This document shows positions 27,587 to 36,791 of a DNA stretch of 64,000 bases, one piece after another (the first letter of the stretch is position 1; every line of letters starts with the position of its first letter). A program made the position numbers and the translations under genes. The DNA lies in contig NZ_VTSR01000011.1 in the NCBI RefSeq assembly GCF_008329715.1, positions 124,001 through 188,000 on the forward strand, written 5' to 3'. The notes beneath the pieces were generated by a model. The model was given only the letters and a program-made list of their open reading frames with translations, was not told where the DNA came from and ran no database searches. Source of the DNA: Gimesia chilikensis (GTDB lineage Bacteria; Planctomycetota; Planctomycetia; Planctomycetales; Planctomycetaceae).

Positions 27587-28573
27587 TCAAGGACTAAAGT
27601 TCGTCGATTCCTGACCGTCTGCGGTTCCAAGTTCCAGGTAGACGCGGGAGCTCATGTTTTCGCTGAGAAAATGGACAGAGCCATCCGCGAAACCGAAATG
27701 GGCGCCCCCTTCATGGTCGGAACCGGCTGACTGGTAGAAACCATTGTTGAAGCCGCCTGCAGTTCCTCCGGAAATCCCGGTATCGAACATGGTGGCCACA
27801 CCACCAGCGGCCCAGCAGTCCTGGCTCGATTTGGGAGCACTGGAACTGTGCAGCTTCTGCAACTCTCCGGTCATGATGGTATTAGAAGTACCATCGTCGA
27901 CGTCGCGAATCGCGGTATCGCTGTTCACGGAGAACATTCCCAGAAAGGCACCGCTGCCTCCCCCGAAAGTGCCGATCAGTGAATCGGTACGGTGCGTCAG
28001 GTGAAAGTAATCACCATCGGCCCAGCCATTTCCACCGCCGATGCAGGTTCCGTAATCAGAGCCTCCTTTGACAAACCGGTTGGAGGGCAACGTCGACCCC
28101 GCTACCGGATTTTCACCAAGCATGATTCTGTCATCAACCTTGCGAACCTTACTGCGACGCGTGGGACAATAGAACAAAGGAATGTCATTCTCTGCCAGAC
28201 TGCGATTCCCGATCACATTGGTGTTGAAGTTCCATTTATTGTAGAGCGGGGCCTGATCTACATAAGGGAGAATCTGGACCATCCAGCTCGTCCCATGTAA
28301 ACCGGTTCCCGGAGTTTTGCCCGCATCCCCCCAGACATTGTAAGCACTGGAGGTCGTCGTTGTGGCGATTGCTCCCGGCGGAAACAGTCCATGTGTTTCG
28401 TGATAATTATGGAGCGCGAGCGCCAGCTGCTTCATGTTATTTTTACAGGTACTGCGGCGAGCGGCCTCACGCGCCTGCTGGACAGCAGGCAGTAGAAGTG
28501 AGATTAAGATAGCAATGATCGCGATGACCACCAGCAGTTCGATGAGCGTAAAGCCCGATCTTCGATAGCGCAT
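27587..28573 (-). CDS. DUF1559 protein with type IV pilin-like N-terminus
   Basis: 328-residue pseudopilin-type protein. The class III leader [20 protein letters not shown] is cleaved after Gly with Glu at +5. It is followed by [31 protein letters not shown], the DUF1559 part ([29 protein letters not shown]) and [19 protein letters not shown] at the C-terminus. It is a close paralogue of the gene at 29185: both share [24 protein letters not shown]-type and [11 protein letters not shown] segments, so they look like a recent local duplication around the lipoprotein gene. Start 28573 has AAAGGG upstream; the longer frame to 28687 overlaps the hairpin region and is rejected. Confidence 0.92.
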   Translation of the reverse strand: MRYRRSGFTLIELLVVIAIIAILISLLLPAVQQAREAARRSTCKNNMKQLALALHNYHETHGLFPPGAIATTTTSSAYNVWGDAGKTPGTGLHGTSWMVQILPYVDQAPLYNKWNFNTNVIGNRSLAENDIPLFYCPTRRSKVRKVDDRIMLGENPVAGSTLPSNRFVKGGSDYGTCIGGGNGWADGDYFHLTHRTDSLIGTFGGGSGAFLGMFSVNSDTAIRDVDDGTSNTIMTGELQKLHSSSAPKSSQDCWAAGGVATMFDTGISGGTAGGFNNGFYQSAGSDHEGGAHFGFADGSVHFLSENMSSRVYLELGTADGQESTNFSP

Positions 28574-28583
28574 TACAGGGCCC

Positions 28584-28634
28584 TTTAGATAAAAAAGAAA
28601 TGAATATGAGCAGAATGCAATTGCTTTATCTAAA
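28584..28634 (-). repeat. 10-bp perfect inverted repeat before the downstream pseudopilin gene
   Basis: TTTAGATAAA (28584-28593) and TTTATCTAAA (28625-28634) enclose 31 bases, in the gap between the lipoprotein stop and pseudopilin ATG 28573. It may form an mRNA hairpin that separates expression or exposes the ribosome site. Confidence 0.5.
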
Positions 28635-28687
28635 AAGAATATTTGAGTCGTTCGATGATTGCTGTTGAGTGGAAGCCTCCTCGCCAA

Positions 28688-29074
28688 TCAATTAGAAGAG
28701 AGATCAAAATTAATTTCATTCTCTCCGGATTTCACCTGGGCAGTCAGTTCCGTTTCGTCGCTGTAATTCGCAGGGATCGTCTCTTTTTCATTGACCAGCT
28801 TGCTGACAACGACCTTATGGTCCCCCAGGGCCGCCCCTTTTTCATCACGAATATAGACCAGCTCATATTTGCCGGCGCTGTCGGTTTTCCCCGATGAAGC
28901 CCGGACGGTATCCGGCATGAACGTGACATAAGCATCCGCCAGCGGTGCCCCATCCATGGTAATGGTCCCTGTTACATTCCCCAGGTCCGGCGTATCACTG
29001 CCACCGCAGGCGGTGCACAACAGCATGATTCCCAGACATAAACCGGCCGACGAGATTAATTTCAGTTTCTGCAT
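28688..29074 (-). CDS. Small lipoprotein with carboxypeptidase-regulatory-like fold
   Basis: 128-residue lipoprotein; the leader ends L-C-T-A-C, giving lipidated Cys23. The mature part has GNVTGTITMDGAPLADAYVTFMP, TDSAGKYELVYI and DHKVVVSKLVNEKETIPANY, the same beta-sandwich layout as the lipoprotein at 11633, and ends SGENEINFDLS. It is flanked on both sides by DUF1559 genes in the same direction. The conserved pairing supports a joint surface function, such as anchoring, but nothing in the sequence proves it. Confidence 0.85.
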   Translation of the reverse strand: MQKLKLISSAGLCLGIMLLCTACGGSDTPDLGNVTGTITMDGAPLADAYVTFMPDTVRASSGKTDSAGKYELVYIRDEKGAALGDHKVVVSKLVNEKETIPANYSDETELTAQVKSGENEINFDLSSN

Positions 29075-29112
29075 ATTTCGCGATCCTTTTCAGGCTGAAT
29101 TATTGAGACTGC

Positions 29113-29147
29113 AGGCAGACACAGCGTCTCTAAAGAATGCTGTGCCT
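29113..29147 (-). repeat. Hairpin between pseudopilin and lipoprotein genes
   Basis: AGGC plus ACAGC (29113-29116, 29121-29125) pair with GCTGTGCCT (29139-29147) around a 13-base loop, with one bulge. It occupies the same relative position as the dyad at 11580-11611, between pseudopilin and lipoprotein. Confidence 0.4.
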
Positions 29148-29184
29148 ACCCCCGTCAGGTTAGACCATTTTCGTCAGCTATAGT

Positions 29185-30216
29185 TTAGAACTCACCTGCA
29201 ACTTTATTCCCGTCGGCGGTGCCAATCCGGTTAAAGGTGGTGTTATCAATGTTCTCACTGATAAACCGGACGGAGCCATCGGCCATGCCGAAATGAGCGC
29301 CCCCTACATGGTCGCTGCCAGGCGCCTCGTACTGGCCGCCATTAATACCGCGGTTATTTCCACTGCCGTTTTCTGAGCTGCTGCCTGCCGTATCGGTGTC
29401 GAAGATATTCGCGACTCCCCCTGCGGCCCAGCCGTCCAGACTCAGCGAAGCGTCGTTTCCGCGCAGACGCTGCATTTCACCTGTCATCAGGGTATTCGTA
29501 GTTCCGTCCTTCACGTCGCGTATCTGGGTATCGCTGTTGGGATAGAAAATGCCCAGGTGTCCGCCCGAGAATGTCCCCATCCATTCACTGCTTGCACCGA
29601 CTCCCAGTGATTCATGACCAGTGCCGTTGAAACCGTCACCGAAGCCGTTTCCGGCACCTTTACACCCGCCGTAGTCGTTCCCCCCTTTCTGGAAGGGGTT
29701 GGTGATCGTGGTGGAACCGGGCGTTTCATCCAGTTGCAGTTTCTGATCGACTTTGCGAACCTTGCTGCGGCGGGTCGGACAGTAAAAGATCGGGATGTCG
29801 GTTTCTGCGACCGCACGGTTGCCCATCACGTTGGTGTTGAAGTTCCACTGGTTGTAGACATTAGCCTGATCGACAAAGGGCAGGATCTGCAACATCCAGC
29901 TCGTACCGTGATAGCTCACGGGAGACATGCTGCCGGCCTCCATCCAATCCCGCCAGCGGACCGTGTTACCACTTCCCCCATTGGTCAGAGTGACAATGGA
30001 TCCCGGAGGAAAAACCCCATGTGTCTCATGATAATTGTGCAGCGCCAGTCCAATCTGTTTCAGATTGTTTTTACAGGTACTGCGTCGTGCCGCTTCACGC
30101 GCTGACTGCACCGCCGGCAGTAACAGGGCAATCAAGATTGCAATAATCGCGATCACAACCAGTAGCTCAATCAGAGTAAAGCCCTTTTGGTATTTCCGCT
30201 TGTTTGTCATCAACAT
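29185..30216 (-). CDS. DUF1559 protein with type IV pilin-like N-terminus
   Basis: 343-residue pseudopilin-type protein, first gene of a three-gene minus-strand cluster. The leader [19 protein letters not shown] is followed by [27 protein letters not shown]. The body holds [29 protein letters not shown] and [21 protein letters not shown]. The close paralogue is at 27587. Starts at 30216 and 30210 are both possible; GGGAGG lies 4 and 10 bases upstream respectively, and I chose 30216. Pseudopilins of this type are highly multiplied in planctomycetes and their assembly and function are not known. Confidence 0.9.
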   Translation of the reverse strand: MLMTNKRKYQKGFTLIELLVVIAIIAILIALLLPAVQSAREAARRSTCKNNLKQIGLALHNYHETHGVFPPGSIVTLTNGGSGNTVRWRDWMEAGSMSPVSYHGTSWMLQILPFVDQANVYNQWNFNTNVMGNRAVAETDIPIFYCPTRRSKVRKVDQKLQLDETPGSTTITNPFQKGGNDYGGCKGAGNGFGDGFNGTGHESLGVGASSEWMGTFSGGHLGIFYPNSDTQIRDVKDGTTNTLMTGEMQRLRGNDASLSLDGWAAGGVANIFDTDTAGSSSENGSGNNRGINGGQYEAPGSDHVGGAHFGMADGSVRFISENIDNTTFNRIGTADGNKVAGEF

Positions 30217-30373
30217 AACGCCTCCCGCACCAAGGAATAGAAAAAGGAAAAATAGAGCCACACCACATCTGGTGTGCTAAGAAAAGCTGTTGAAATTTTG
30301 AAATAAGAAATGAAAGCTGAAAGGGTCTAACATCAGGCAATCCCTTACCGATCAAGTACACTACCTCCAATAG

Positions 30374-30399
30374 AACACTATTAGTTGAACAGTAGTGTT
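30374..30399. repeat. Inverted repeat with T-rich flank
   Basis: AACACTA (30374-30380) pairs with TAGTGTT (30393-30399), followed on the plus strand by TTTATTT. It reads like a plus-strand terminator, but no plus-strand gene lies upstream within 2.8 kb, so an operator upstream of the minus-strand pseudopilin gene is equally likely. Confidence 0.4.
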
Positions 30400-30809
30400 T
30401 TTATTTAAACAAATAATTTCGAATAATCAAAATATTTACAATGAATTCTTCGTAAAACATTAATTTACAACAACTTACTTAACCTTCGTTACAGCCTTGT
30501 TTATTAATGATTTATTAATATGTGGTTAATGCCACGCCTGCCAACTACTTAGGCCCGCAGATAATGTTCACTATCCCTGATTTTTAACAGAGGAGTCAGC
30601 AATAGAAAATCCTGCCATTGAACAGATTCCTACACTGCATAACCCGCTGGAATATCTCGCCTTATGCTTGCATCTCTCTGCTGAATTCCACAGAGTCAAA
30701 GTCTCGATCAGAAACCGAGGTCTCTGATTTCTAAACTGTCTATCTCACCCGAGTCTGCTGGAATTCAGACTGAAATGCCTATCAGGATGATCTGCAACGC
30801 GCTGACAGG

Positions 30810-30815
30810 TATAAT
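30810..30815 (+). promoter_or_regulatory. Candidate -10 element for the PQQ-type gene
   Basis: TATAAT at 30810-30815, about 88 bases before ATG 30903. No good -35 lies at the right distance (GATGAT at best), so an activator may be needed or the match is fortuitous. Confidence 0.3.
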
Positions 30816-30902
30816 CGGGACATGGAATTTCAACACGGTGGGACATTGTGTCTACACAAAAGTCTCTCAACAGCTGCCGCCAGCAATAAGGAACACTCAC
30901 AC

Positions 30903-32216
30903 ATGCTTTTGCGATTTTTCTCCTGTGCCGCCATCGTCCTATTCAGCACCGCGCTCACTTCCGCGGAAGACTGGTCTCAATGGCTGGGATCGGACCGCTC
31001 CAGTATCTGGGAAGCTGAGGATATCGTCGACTCGTTTCCGCAATCAGGCCTGAAAGTCGAATGGCGTGTGCCTGTCGGCCTGGGCTATAGTGGCCCAGCT
31101 GTCGTTGACGACAAAGTCTACGTGCTGGACTATGTCAAAGATTCAGGCGAAGTGGTCAATAACCCGGGGGGCACTTCCAAGATTGAAGGTCAGGAACGCG
31201 TGCTCTGCGTTTCTGCTGAGAATGGCAAAACAATCTGGGAATACGCCTACAGTTGCCCCTACGATATTTCCTATGCAGCCGGCCCCCGTTGTACTCCCAC
31301 CGTAGCAGACGGCAAAGTCTATGCTCTCGGAGCAGAAGGGAATTTCACCTGTCTGGACACCGCAACCGGAAAGGTAGTCTGGAGCAAAGATTTCAAAAAG
31401 GAATACCAGTCCAAAACACCGTTCTGGGGACATGCAGCCAGCCCGCTTGTTGATGGTGATGTGGTTTACTGCCTGGTTGGTGGTCCGGGTTCAGTTGCAG
31501 TGGCATTTGATAAAAACACTGGCAAAGAACTCTGGCGTGCCCTGGACAACGATGACATCGGTTACTGCCCGCCGACCATGATCACTCATGAAGGTGTCAA
31601 ACAATTATTGATCTGGCATCCGAAGTCTCTGAATTCACTCAATCCTGAAACGGGTCAGGTCTACTGGTCACTCCCTCTCAAGCCGCAGTACAACATGTCG
31701 GTGACGGTTCCCCGGAAACAGGAAGATTTTCTGTATGTCTCCGGAATCGGCGACGAAGCGGCCTGGATCGAACTGAAGGGAAAAGCCAAGCCGGAAATTG
31801 CCTGGAAAGGTAAGACCCGCGAAGCACTGTTCTGCTGCAACAGCACACCGTTCATTGTGGGAGACACAATCTACGGCAGTGACATTCAGTCGGGAGACTT
31901 TATCGCGGTTAACCTCAAAGACGGCAAACGCCTGTGGGCCTCCAAGGAAGTAACTCAGGCTGGTCGTCGAGACCGTCACGCGACGGCCTTTATCGTCAAA
32001 CACGACGATCATTTCTTCCTGTTTACCGAGAAGGGAGACCTGGTGCTCGCGGACCTGTCTCCCAGCGGATACAAGGAAATCAGCCGCTTCCACGTGCTGG
32101 AGCCGACGAATGAAGCCTTCGGGCGTCCCGTCGTCTGGAGCCATCCTGCGTTTGCAAATCAATCGCTGTTCGCCCGCAACGATAAGGAACTGGTGCGCGT
32201 GAGTCTGAAGAAGTAA
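30903..32216 (+). CDS. Secreted PQQ-like beta-propeller protein
   Basis: 437-residue exported protein with a signal peptide (1-21, ending TSAED). It has PQQ/BamB-type repeats: DWSQWLGSDRSSIW at the start (a phylum-typical entry motif), LCVSAENGKTIWEYAYS, FTCLDTATGKVVWSKDF, VAFDKNTGKELWRALD, LNPETGQVYWSL and VNLKDGKRLWAS. The repeats form a seven- or eight-bladed propeller, used in Planctomycetes for adhesion, binding or dehydrogenase-like roles. No quinoprotein catalytic Asp or Ca motif is evident, so a binding role is more likely. Start 30903 gives a normal signal peptide; the open frame to 30822 adds 27 non-signal residues. A terminator follows at 32247. Confidence 0.88.
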   Translation: MLLRFFSCAAIVLFSTALTSAEDWSQWLGSDRSSIWEAEDIVDSFPQSGLKVEWRVPVGLGYSGPAVVDDKVYVLDYVKDSGEVVNNPGGTSKIEGQERVLCVSAENGKTIWEYAYSCPYDISYAAGPRCTPTVADGKVYALGAEGNFTCLDTATGKVVWSKDFKKEYQSKTPFWGHAASPLVDGDVVYCLVGGPGSVAVAFDKNTGKELWRALDNDDIGYCPPTMITHEGVKQLLIWHPKSLNSLNPETGQVYWSLPLKPQYNMSVTVPRKQEDFLYVSGIGDEAAWIELKGKAKPEIAWKGKTREALFCCNSTPFIVGDTIYGSDIQSGDFIAVNLKDGKRLWASKEVTQAGRRDRHATAFIVKHDDHFFLFTEKGDLVLADLSPSGYKEISRFHVLEPTNEAFGRPVVWSHPAFANQSLFARNDKELVRVSLKK

Positions 32217-32246
32217 CCTTCTTCGAACTACTGTTGAGACGTATTC

Positions 32247-32291
32247 GCCGTCTGCTGTTTCCTCGAACGGATTTCAGCAGGCGGCTTTTTT
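32247..32291 (+). terminator. Intrinsic terminator after the PQQ-type gene
   Basis: GCCGTCTGCTG (32247-32257) pairs with CAGCAGGCGGC (32275-32285) with one G-T pair, followed by six T. Confidence 0.85.
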
Positions 32292-32337
32292 ATTGGCTTT
32301 TAGAGAAACTGGTTATATTCACTATCCATGATCCTGA

Positions 32338-33450
32338 TTACTTCACCTGTCCCGCCGGTGCTTTCCAGACCGTCACTCCCAGGTGATAACCTTGATGCAG
32401 GGGCGAATTGTTCGAATACCAGGCGGTCACAATGTCGCCGTTCGCTTTCTGAACGCTGGAGGGATAGCCACAGTCCCCACCATCGGCAGTATGGGCCAGT
32501 CGCAGGGGACTGCTCCAGGTCTGACCGTCATCACTGCTGAGTTTGGCACAGACACCACGATTACCGTTTACCCGCACCCCGTAACTGAGCAATAATCGCC
32601 CGTCCTTCAGCCGCAGCAGGTGCCCGTTGATTTCGTTGCGTTCAGTCACAGGCAGCGGTTTCTGCCAGGTAGCTCCATTATCGTCGCTGCGAATCAACTC
32701 CATCTTGTCCACACGGGCTGCGGCCAGCCACTTGTTATCTCCCAACCGAAACAGGTCGGTCTCATTGTGTCGGTCGCCGATGATGGAAACCGGCTGCCAG
32801 GTCCAGCCGTCGTCTTCACTGCGAAAATGCCAGGAACGCCAGCCACTGGTGCGCGTGGACTGGGTGGGATCTTTGAACTTGCCCTGATAGCAGGAGACGT
32901 GTAAGGCACCATCACTGCCCGCCCAGATATCGCCAAAGGGAATGTATTCCGACCAGCCGGGCTCGGCAGCTGGAAAGGCATCCCGCTGTTCCCAGGTACG
33001 TCCCCCATCCCGGGAACGCAATACCCAGTTGAGCATAATGTCATCGCGAAACGGGGCCTGTTTGGGTCGCTCTGGTTGTTTGTGATTGGTCCAGCCGGAA
33101 CAGAGAACAACCAGATCGCCGTTGTGGGCGACTCCCGCAGCGTGATTCATCCGCACCGTCCCCGGTTTGTGCCGGGTAATGGTACTCCGTTTCTCCCAAG
33201 CAATGCCATTGGAGCTGGCCCAGCAGTCAATGTCCCCTTCCTGCTGTCCATGACTGGGTTGATTGTGGAATACCACAACGATCGTTCCATCGGGGAGCAG
33301 CGTGAGATTAGGCCAGGCGCAAACGTTCTTGACGGCAACGACCTGTTTGACGATTTCCGGTTCTGCTGCCGGTTCTGCTGATTTAGAAATGCTGGCACTG
33401 AACCAGGATGTCAGAACGATCAGGGCAAAAAGCAGGCGGTGACGCATCAT
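32338..33450 (-). CDS. Secreted sialidase-family (BNR/Asp-box) protein
   Basis: 370 residues with a signal peptide (1-24, ending SKSAE). Four canonical Asp boxes are visible: SRDGGRTW, SEDDGWTW, SDDNGATW and SSDDGQTW, plus a degenerate SSNGIAW. The fold is therefore a six-bladed sialidase-type propeller. The catalytic Arg triad and F-R-I-P motif of true sialidases are not clear: WPNLTLLPDGTIVVVFHN takes the place of the first motif. It could be a glycoside hydrolase with other specificity, or a non-catalytic member. It is convergent with the PQQ gene and lies downstream of the RND operon with a 91-base gap. Confidence 0.85.
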   Translation of the reverse strand: MMRHRLLFALIVLTSWFSASISKSAEPAAEPEIVKQVVAVKNVCAWPNLTLLPDGTIVVVFHNQPSHGQQEGDIDCWASSNGIAWEKRSTITRHKPGTVRMNHAAGVAHNGDLVVLCSGWTNHKQPERPKQAPFRDDIMLNWVLRSRDGGRTWEQRDAFPAAEPGWSEYIPFGDIWAGSDGALHVSCYQGKFKDPTQSTRTSGWRSWHFRSEDDGWTWQPVSIIGDRHNETDLFRLGDNKWLAAARVDKMELIRSDDNGATWQKPLPVTERNEINGHLLRLKDGRLLLSYGVRVNGNRGVCAKLSSDDGQTWSSPLRLAHTADGGDCGYPSSVQKANGDIVTAWYSNNSPLHQGYHLGVTVWKAPAGQVK

Positions 33451-33478
33451 CTCTCCCGGGATTTCAGTTGATTAAAGA

Positions 33479-33495
33479 AAGGCTTTACCAGCCTT
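33479..33495 (-). terminator. Weak terminator-like hairpin after the RND operon
   Basis: On the minus strand AAGGCT and AGCCTT (33495-33490 and 33484-33479) form a 6-pair stem with a 5-base loop, followed by TCTTTAAT. The U-tract is poor, so it may allow read-through into the sialidase gene. Confidence 0.35.
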
Positions 33496-33541
33496 GATCG
33501 TAATCAATCTCACACCGGGATGCACGAAAACTCTGAACGAT

Positions 33542-36500
33542 TTATCGTAAAGCGGGTAAGCGGTCTTTGAGCTTCGAGAGGAGTGTCGAGCCCTCTCCTT
33601 CGGGAACCGGATCCTCTGCGCCTGCCCGTAAGGGACAGTTGCGACACATCACCAGTATGTAAGCCGAGGGAATGAAATAGAGTGCCAGTAAGGTCGCCCC
33701 ACCGACGCCCCCTGCGATCGTAATCGCCAGAGGAGGCCAGAAGCCACCTCCCGCCAGCACCAGGGGAATGAATCCGGCGACCGTCGTCAGTGAGGTCGCG
33801 ACGACGTGCCGTGTTGAACGCAGAACGACATCGCGGACGACAACCCGATCCCCTTTGTTGGCCCGTGGATTCGCCCGGAGCTCCGCGAGCACCACGATGG
33901 CATCGTTAATCGCGACCCCCGCCAGCCCCATCGAGCCGACGATCGCCATGAAACCGAAGGGGAAGCCAAACAGCCAGAGCATTCCCAGTCCCAGACCGAT
34001 CGAGAGAATCCCCACGGCCCCCACCAGTCCTGCAACTCGAAACGAGGAAAACGAGAGCACCAGTGTGGCAACCATCAACACCATCAACACGCCGACGTTA
34101 GCCATCAGGTTCCCTACGGCGTCATCCCGCTTGGAAGCCTCCCCACCCCATTCCAGGCGATAGCCGGGCGGGAGCTCATAGCCGGCCTGCTGCAGTCGTT
34201 TCTGAAAATCAGCCAGCACTTTTGCGGGGAGCACGCCGGCTTTGATATATGCCTGCACTTCGTTCATGCGTTCGCCGTTGAAATGAGAAATTGCTGCGAT
34301 CTCAGATGACATTCTGACGTCGGCAATCGCAGTCAGGGGAACATACTGTGCCTGGCCGTCAGGGGTTTTCTTACTGGAGATCAGCTGTAGTGATGCGATA
34401 TTCTCAAGCGAACCCCGGCGGTCGTGGGGCACGCGAATTCGCACGGGCAGCTCTTCGGTCTCTTCCAGAATGCTGCCGCCTAATGTCCCTTCGAGGGCCG
34501 CATTGAGTTGCCGGGAAATCTCAGCATGGTCCAGTCCCGCGAGCCGTGCCTGCTCTTCATCGATCTTGAGTGTGAGTTTGGGAAGCGGGTCGGCCAGTTC
34601 CGCTTTGTGATGCAGGACATCAGGAGTTTTGCTGAGAATGGTGCGAAGTTCATCGCCACTCTGGCTGAGTTGATGCAGATCGGGGCCGAACAGCCGGACT
34701 TCAATCGGCGCATCAAAGGGGGGGCCCTGCTCGAGTTGACGAACGAGAACCCGCGAATGCGGTACTTTTCGATCCAGTTCCTGCTGCAGTTCGTGAATCA
34801 GCTGTCGTCCGCCATGTGCTGAGTTGAGCTGCACCAGTGCCTGGGCGAAATTGGAACTGTTCTCCCGCTTGGCGATGATGTTGTAATAGAACTGAGGGGC
34901 ACTCTCACCCAGAAACCATTCGATCCCTCTGACCTGGGGATGTTCGAGCACGACCTCACGGATGGCCGCGATGGTCTCCCGAGTTTCTGCGAGGGAAGCA
35001 TGCGCGCTGAGTTCCAGCTCAATGTTGATCTGATCTCGGTCGGCAGGAGGAAAGAACTGTTCGGGCAAAGAACCGGCCACGATGAAGCCACTGATCGGCA
35101 GGATGCAGCCCAGCCCCACGCCAAGTAACGGTTTGGAAAACAGAAAATCGAGTGATTTGGAATAGGCGTTCCGCAGGCCTGCATGACTGAAGCCCACCTG
35201 CCACCAGTGACCGGTCTCCGGATCTTCTTCAGGATCAGCAAACAGGGCTGCGATCGCGGGGATGACCGTCATCGCGAGGAAGAACGAACTGCAGATTGCC
35301 AGAATCACGCTGATCGCGATTGAGCCTACAAATTCTCCCGCTGGTCCGGGCATGAGTGCGATTGGCGCAAATGCCAGGGCCGTGGTCAGGGTTGATCCCA
35401 GCAGGGGAACCGCCAGATGCCGGACCGTTGAGATCACGGCATCCTCGGGAGCCATACGGGCATGCAGCTTGGAACGGACTTCATCGACCACCACAATCGC
35501 GTTGTCGATCAGCAGCCCCAGTGCGATAATCAGCCCGGTCACCGACATCTGATGAATGGGAATATCAAGCATCCGCAGCCCTGCGAGAACCATGAAGGCT
35601 GACAGAGGCAATGCGGTGCCAATCACCAGTGCATTCCGCCAGCCCATCATGAAGACGATCACCACAATTACAGCCAGTCCGCCAAACAGCAGGTTCCAAA
35701 TCAGTCCACTCAAACGGGCCTCAACGTAGCGATTCTGGTCGAACAGCATCTGCACCTGCACATCATCGGCAAGTGACTGTTCAAACTCGCGAATGACGTT
35801 TTTCGCCTCCTGACTCCAGTGATCGATGCGCATGCTGTCCCGAACGAACATCCCCAGGGTCACCGCGGGTTTCCCATCAGCGACCACCAGGCTGCTCAAG
35901 GGCTGTGCTACCCCTTTGTGAATCGTGGCGATATCTCCCAGTTGAACCGAATGTCCTTCCGAGCCGAACTGCACCGGAGTCCGGGCGATTCGCGCCAGAG
36001 AATCGAGTTCGGAATCGACATCGATCAGCAGATCGCTTTTCTGTCCCCGTAGCAAGCCTGCTGTGAGCTTAGCGTCCGAGGCTTCCACCTGCCGGGCGAT
36101 TTGCTCAACACTCAACCCAAGCGTCGCCACCCGGTCTGGTTGAATCTCGACCAGGATCTCTTCATCGGGATCACCAAAGGTATCGATGTCTTCGGTGCCG
36201 GAAACGGCCCGCAGGCGGTCTTCCAGCTGTTTCGCCGACCGACGGAGCACGGCGTAGTTAACCGGGTTTGGATTATCCCAAACCAGCGCCACGATCAGGG
36301 CATAAGCTTTGACGTCCATCTCTTCGAAGTCGGGCTCTTTCGCTCCCGAGGGGAACTCGACACGGGCATCATCGATTTTATCGCGAATCCGTGACCAGAC
36401 TTCGTCTACCTCGTAGACATCGTCGCGGAGTTCGATAGTAATCGTGGACATTCCCGAGCGGGAGATGGACCGCAGTTCTTTGATTTCGTCAATCTCACGG

Positions 36501-36724
36501 AGTTCTTCTTCGATTCTTTCAGAGACCAACGATTCGACGCGAGTGGCATCGGCACCGGGGAAGCGGGTCTGCACCAGGGCCGAGCGTTTGGTGAGCACAG
36601 GATCTTCCATACGGGGCAGGATATAGAAGCTCGACAGTCCGGCAACGGCAATCAGGGCCATCAACAGAATCAGCAAGCGGCGGTTACGATAGAATAAGCC
36701 TTCCAGCATTTCTGATTTTCCCAT
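33542..36724 (-). CDS. RND-family efflux pump, inner membrane subunit
   Basis: 1060 residues, the usual length for AcrB/MexB-type pumps, with twelve expected helices and two large periplasmic loops. The N-terminus LEGLFYRNRRLLILLMALIAV is a first-helix signature, and two homologous halves are evident. In helix 4 the proton-relay pair reads I-D-N-A-I-V (Asp407, Asn408), where classical AcrB has Asp-Asp; helix 10 has I-N-D-A-I-V. It would export drugs or envelope compounds using the proton gradient. It is third in the minus-strand operon tetR-adaptor-pump, starting 67 bases after the adaptor; an SD-like AGGAC stands before ATG 36724. No outer membrane factor gene is present in the window, so that subunit must be supplied from elsewhere. 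Confidence 0.93.
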   Translation of the reverse strand: MGKSEMLEGLFYRNRRLLILLMALIAVAGLSSFYILPRMEDPVLTKRSALVQTRFPGADATRVESLVSERIEEELREIDEIKELRSISRSGMSTITIELRDDVYEVDEVWSRIRDKIDDARVEFPSGAKEPDFEEMDVKAYALIVALVWDNPNPVNYAVLRRSAKQLEDRLRAVSGTEDIDTFGDPDEEILVEIQPDRVATLGLSVEQIARQVEASDAKLTAGLLRGQKSDLLIDVDSELDSLARIARTPVQFGSEGHSVQLGDIATIHKGVAQPLSSLVVADGKPAVTLGMFVRDSMRIDHWSQEAKNVIREFEQSLADDVQVQMLFDQNRYVEARLSGLIWNLLFGGLAVIVVIVFMMGWRNALVIGTALPLSAFMVLAGLRMLDIPIHQMSVTGLIIALGLLIDNAIVVVDEVRSKLHARMAPEDAVISTVRHLAVPLLGSTLTTALAFAPIALMPGPAGEFVGSIAISVILAICSSFFLAMTVIPAIAALFADPEEDPETGHWWQVGFSHAGLRNAYSKSLDFLFSKPLLGVGLGCILPISGFIVAGSLPEQFFPPADRDQINIELELSAHASLAETRETIAAIREVVLEHPQVRGIEWFLGESAPQFYYNIIAKRENSSNFAQALVQLNSAHGGRQLIHELQQELDRKVPHSRVLVRQLEQGPPFDAPIEVRLFGPDLHQLSQSGDELRTILSKTPDVLHHKAELADPLPKLTLKIDEEQARLAGLDHAEISRQLNAALEGTLGGSILEETEELPVRIRVPHDRRGSLENIASLQLISSKKTPDGQAQYVPLTAIADVRMSSEIAAISHFNGERMNEVQAYIKAGVLPAKVLADFQKRLQQAGYELPPGYRLEWGGEASKRDDAVGNLMANVGVLMVLMVATLVLSFSSFRVAGLVGAVGILSIGLGLGMLWLFGFPFGFMAIVGSMGLAGVAINDAIVVLAELRANPRANKGDRVVVRDVVLRSTRHVVATSLTTVAGFIPLVLAGGGFWPPLAITIAGGVGGATLLALYFIPSAYILVMCRNCPLRAGAEDPVPEGEGSTLLSKLKDRLPALR

Positions 36725-36791
36725 TCTGTCCTGAAAGGTTGCAGGCTACGGCTCAACGTGCGCTATTGAACTGGATCAGTGATTCCGTAAA

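Larger units (their letters stand above)
30217..30902. other. AT-rich divergent intergenic region
   Basis: About 690 bases between the pseudopilin cluster (minus) and the PQQ-type gene (plus). The part from about 30360 to 30560 is very AT-rich and contains an inverted repeat (30374-30399); the right end holds a candidate -10 box. I see no small gene or structured RNA that I can support. Confidence 0.65.
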
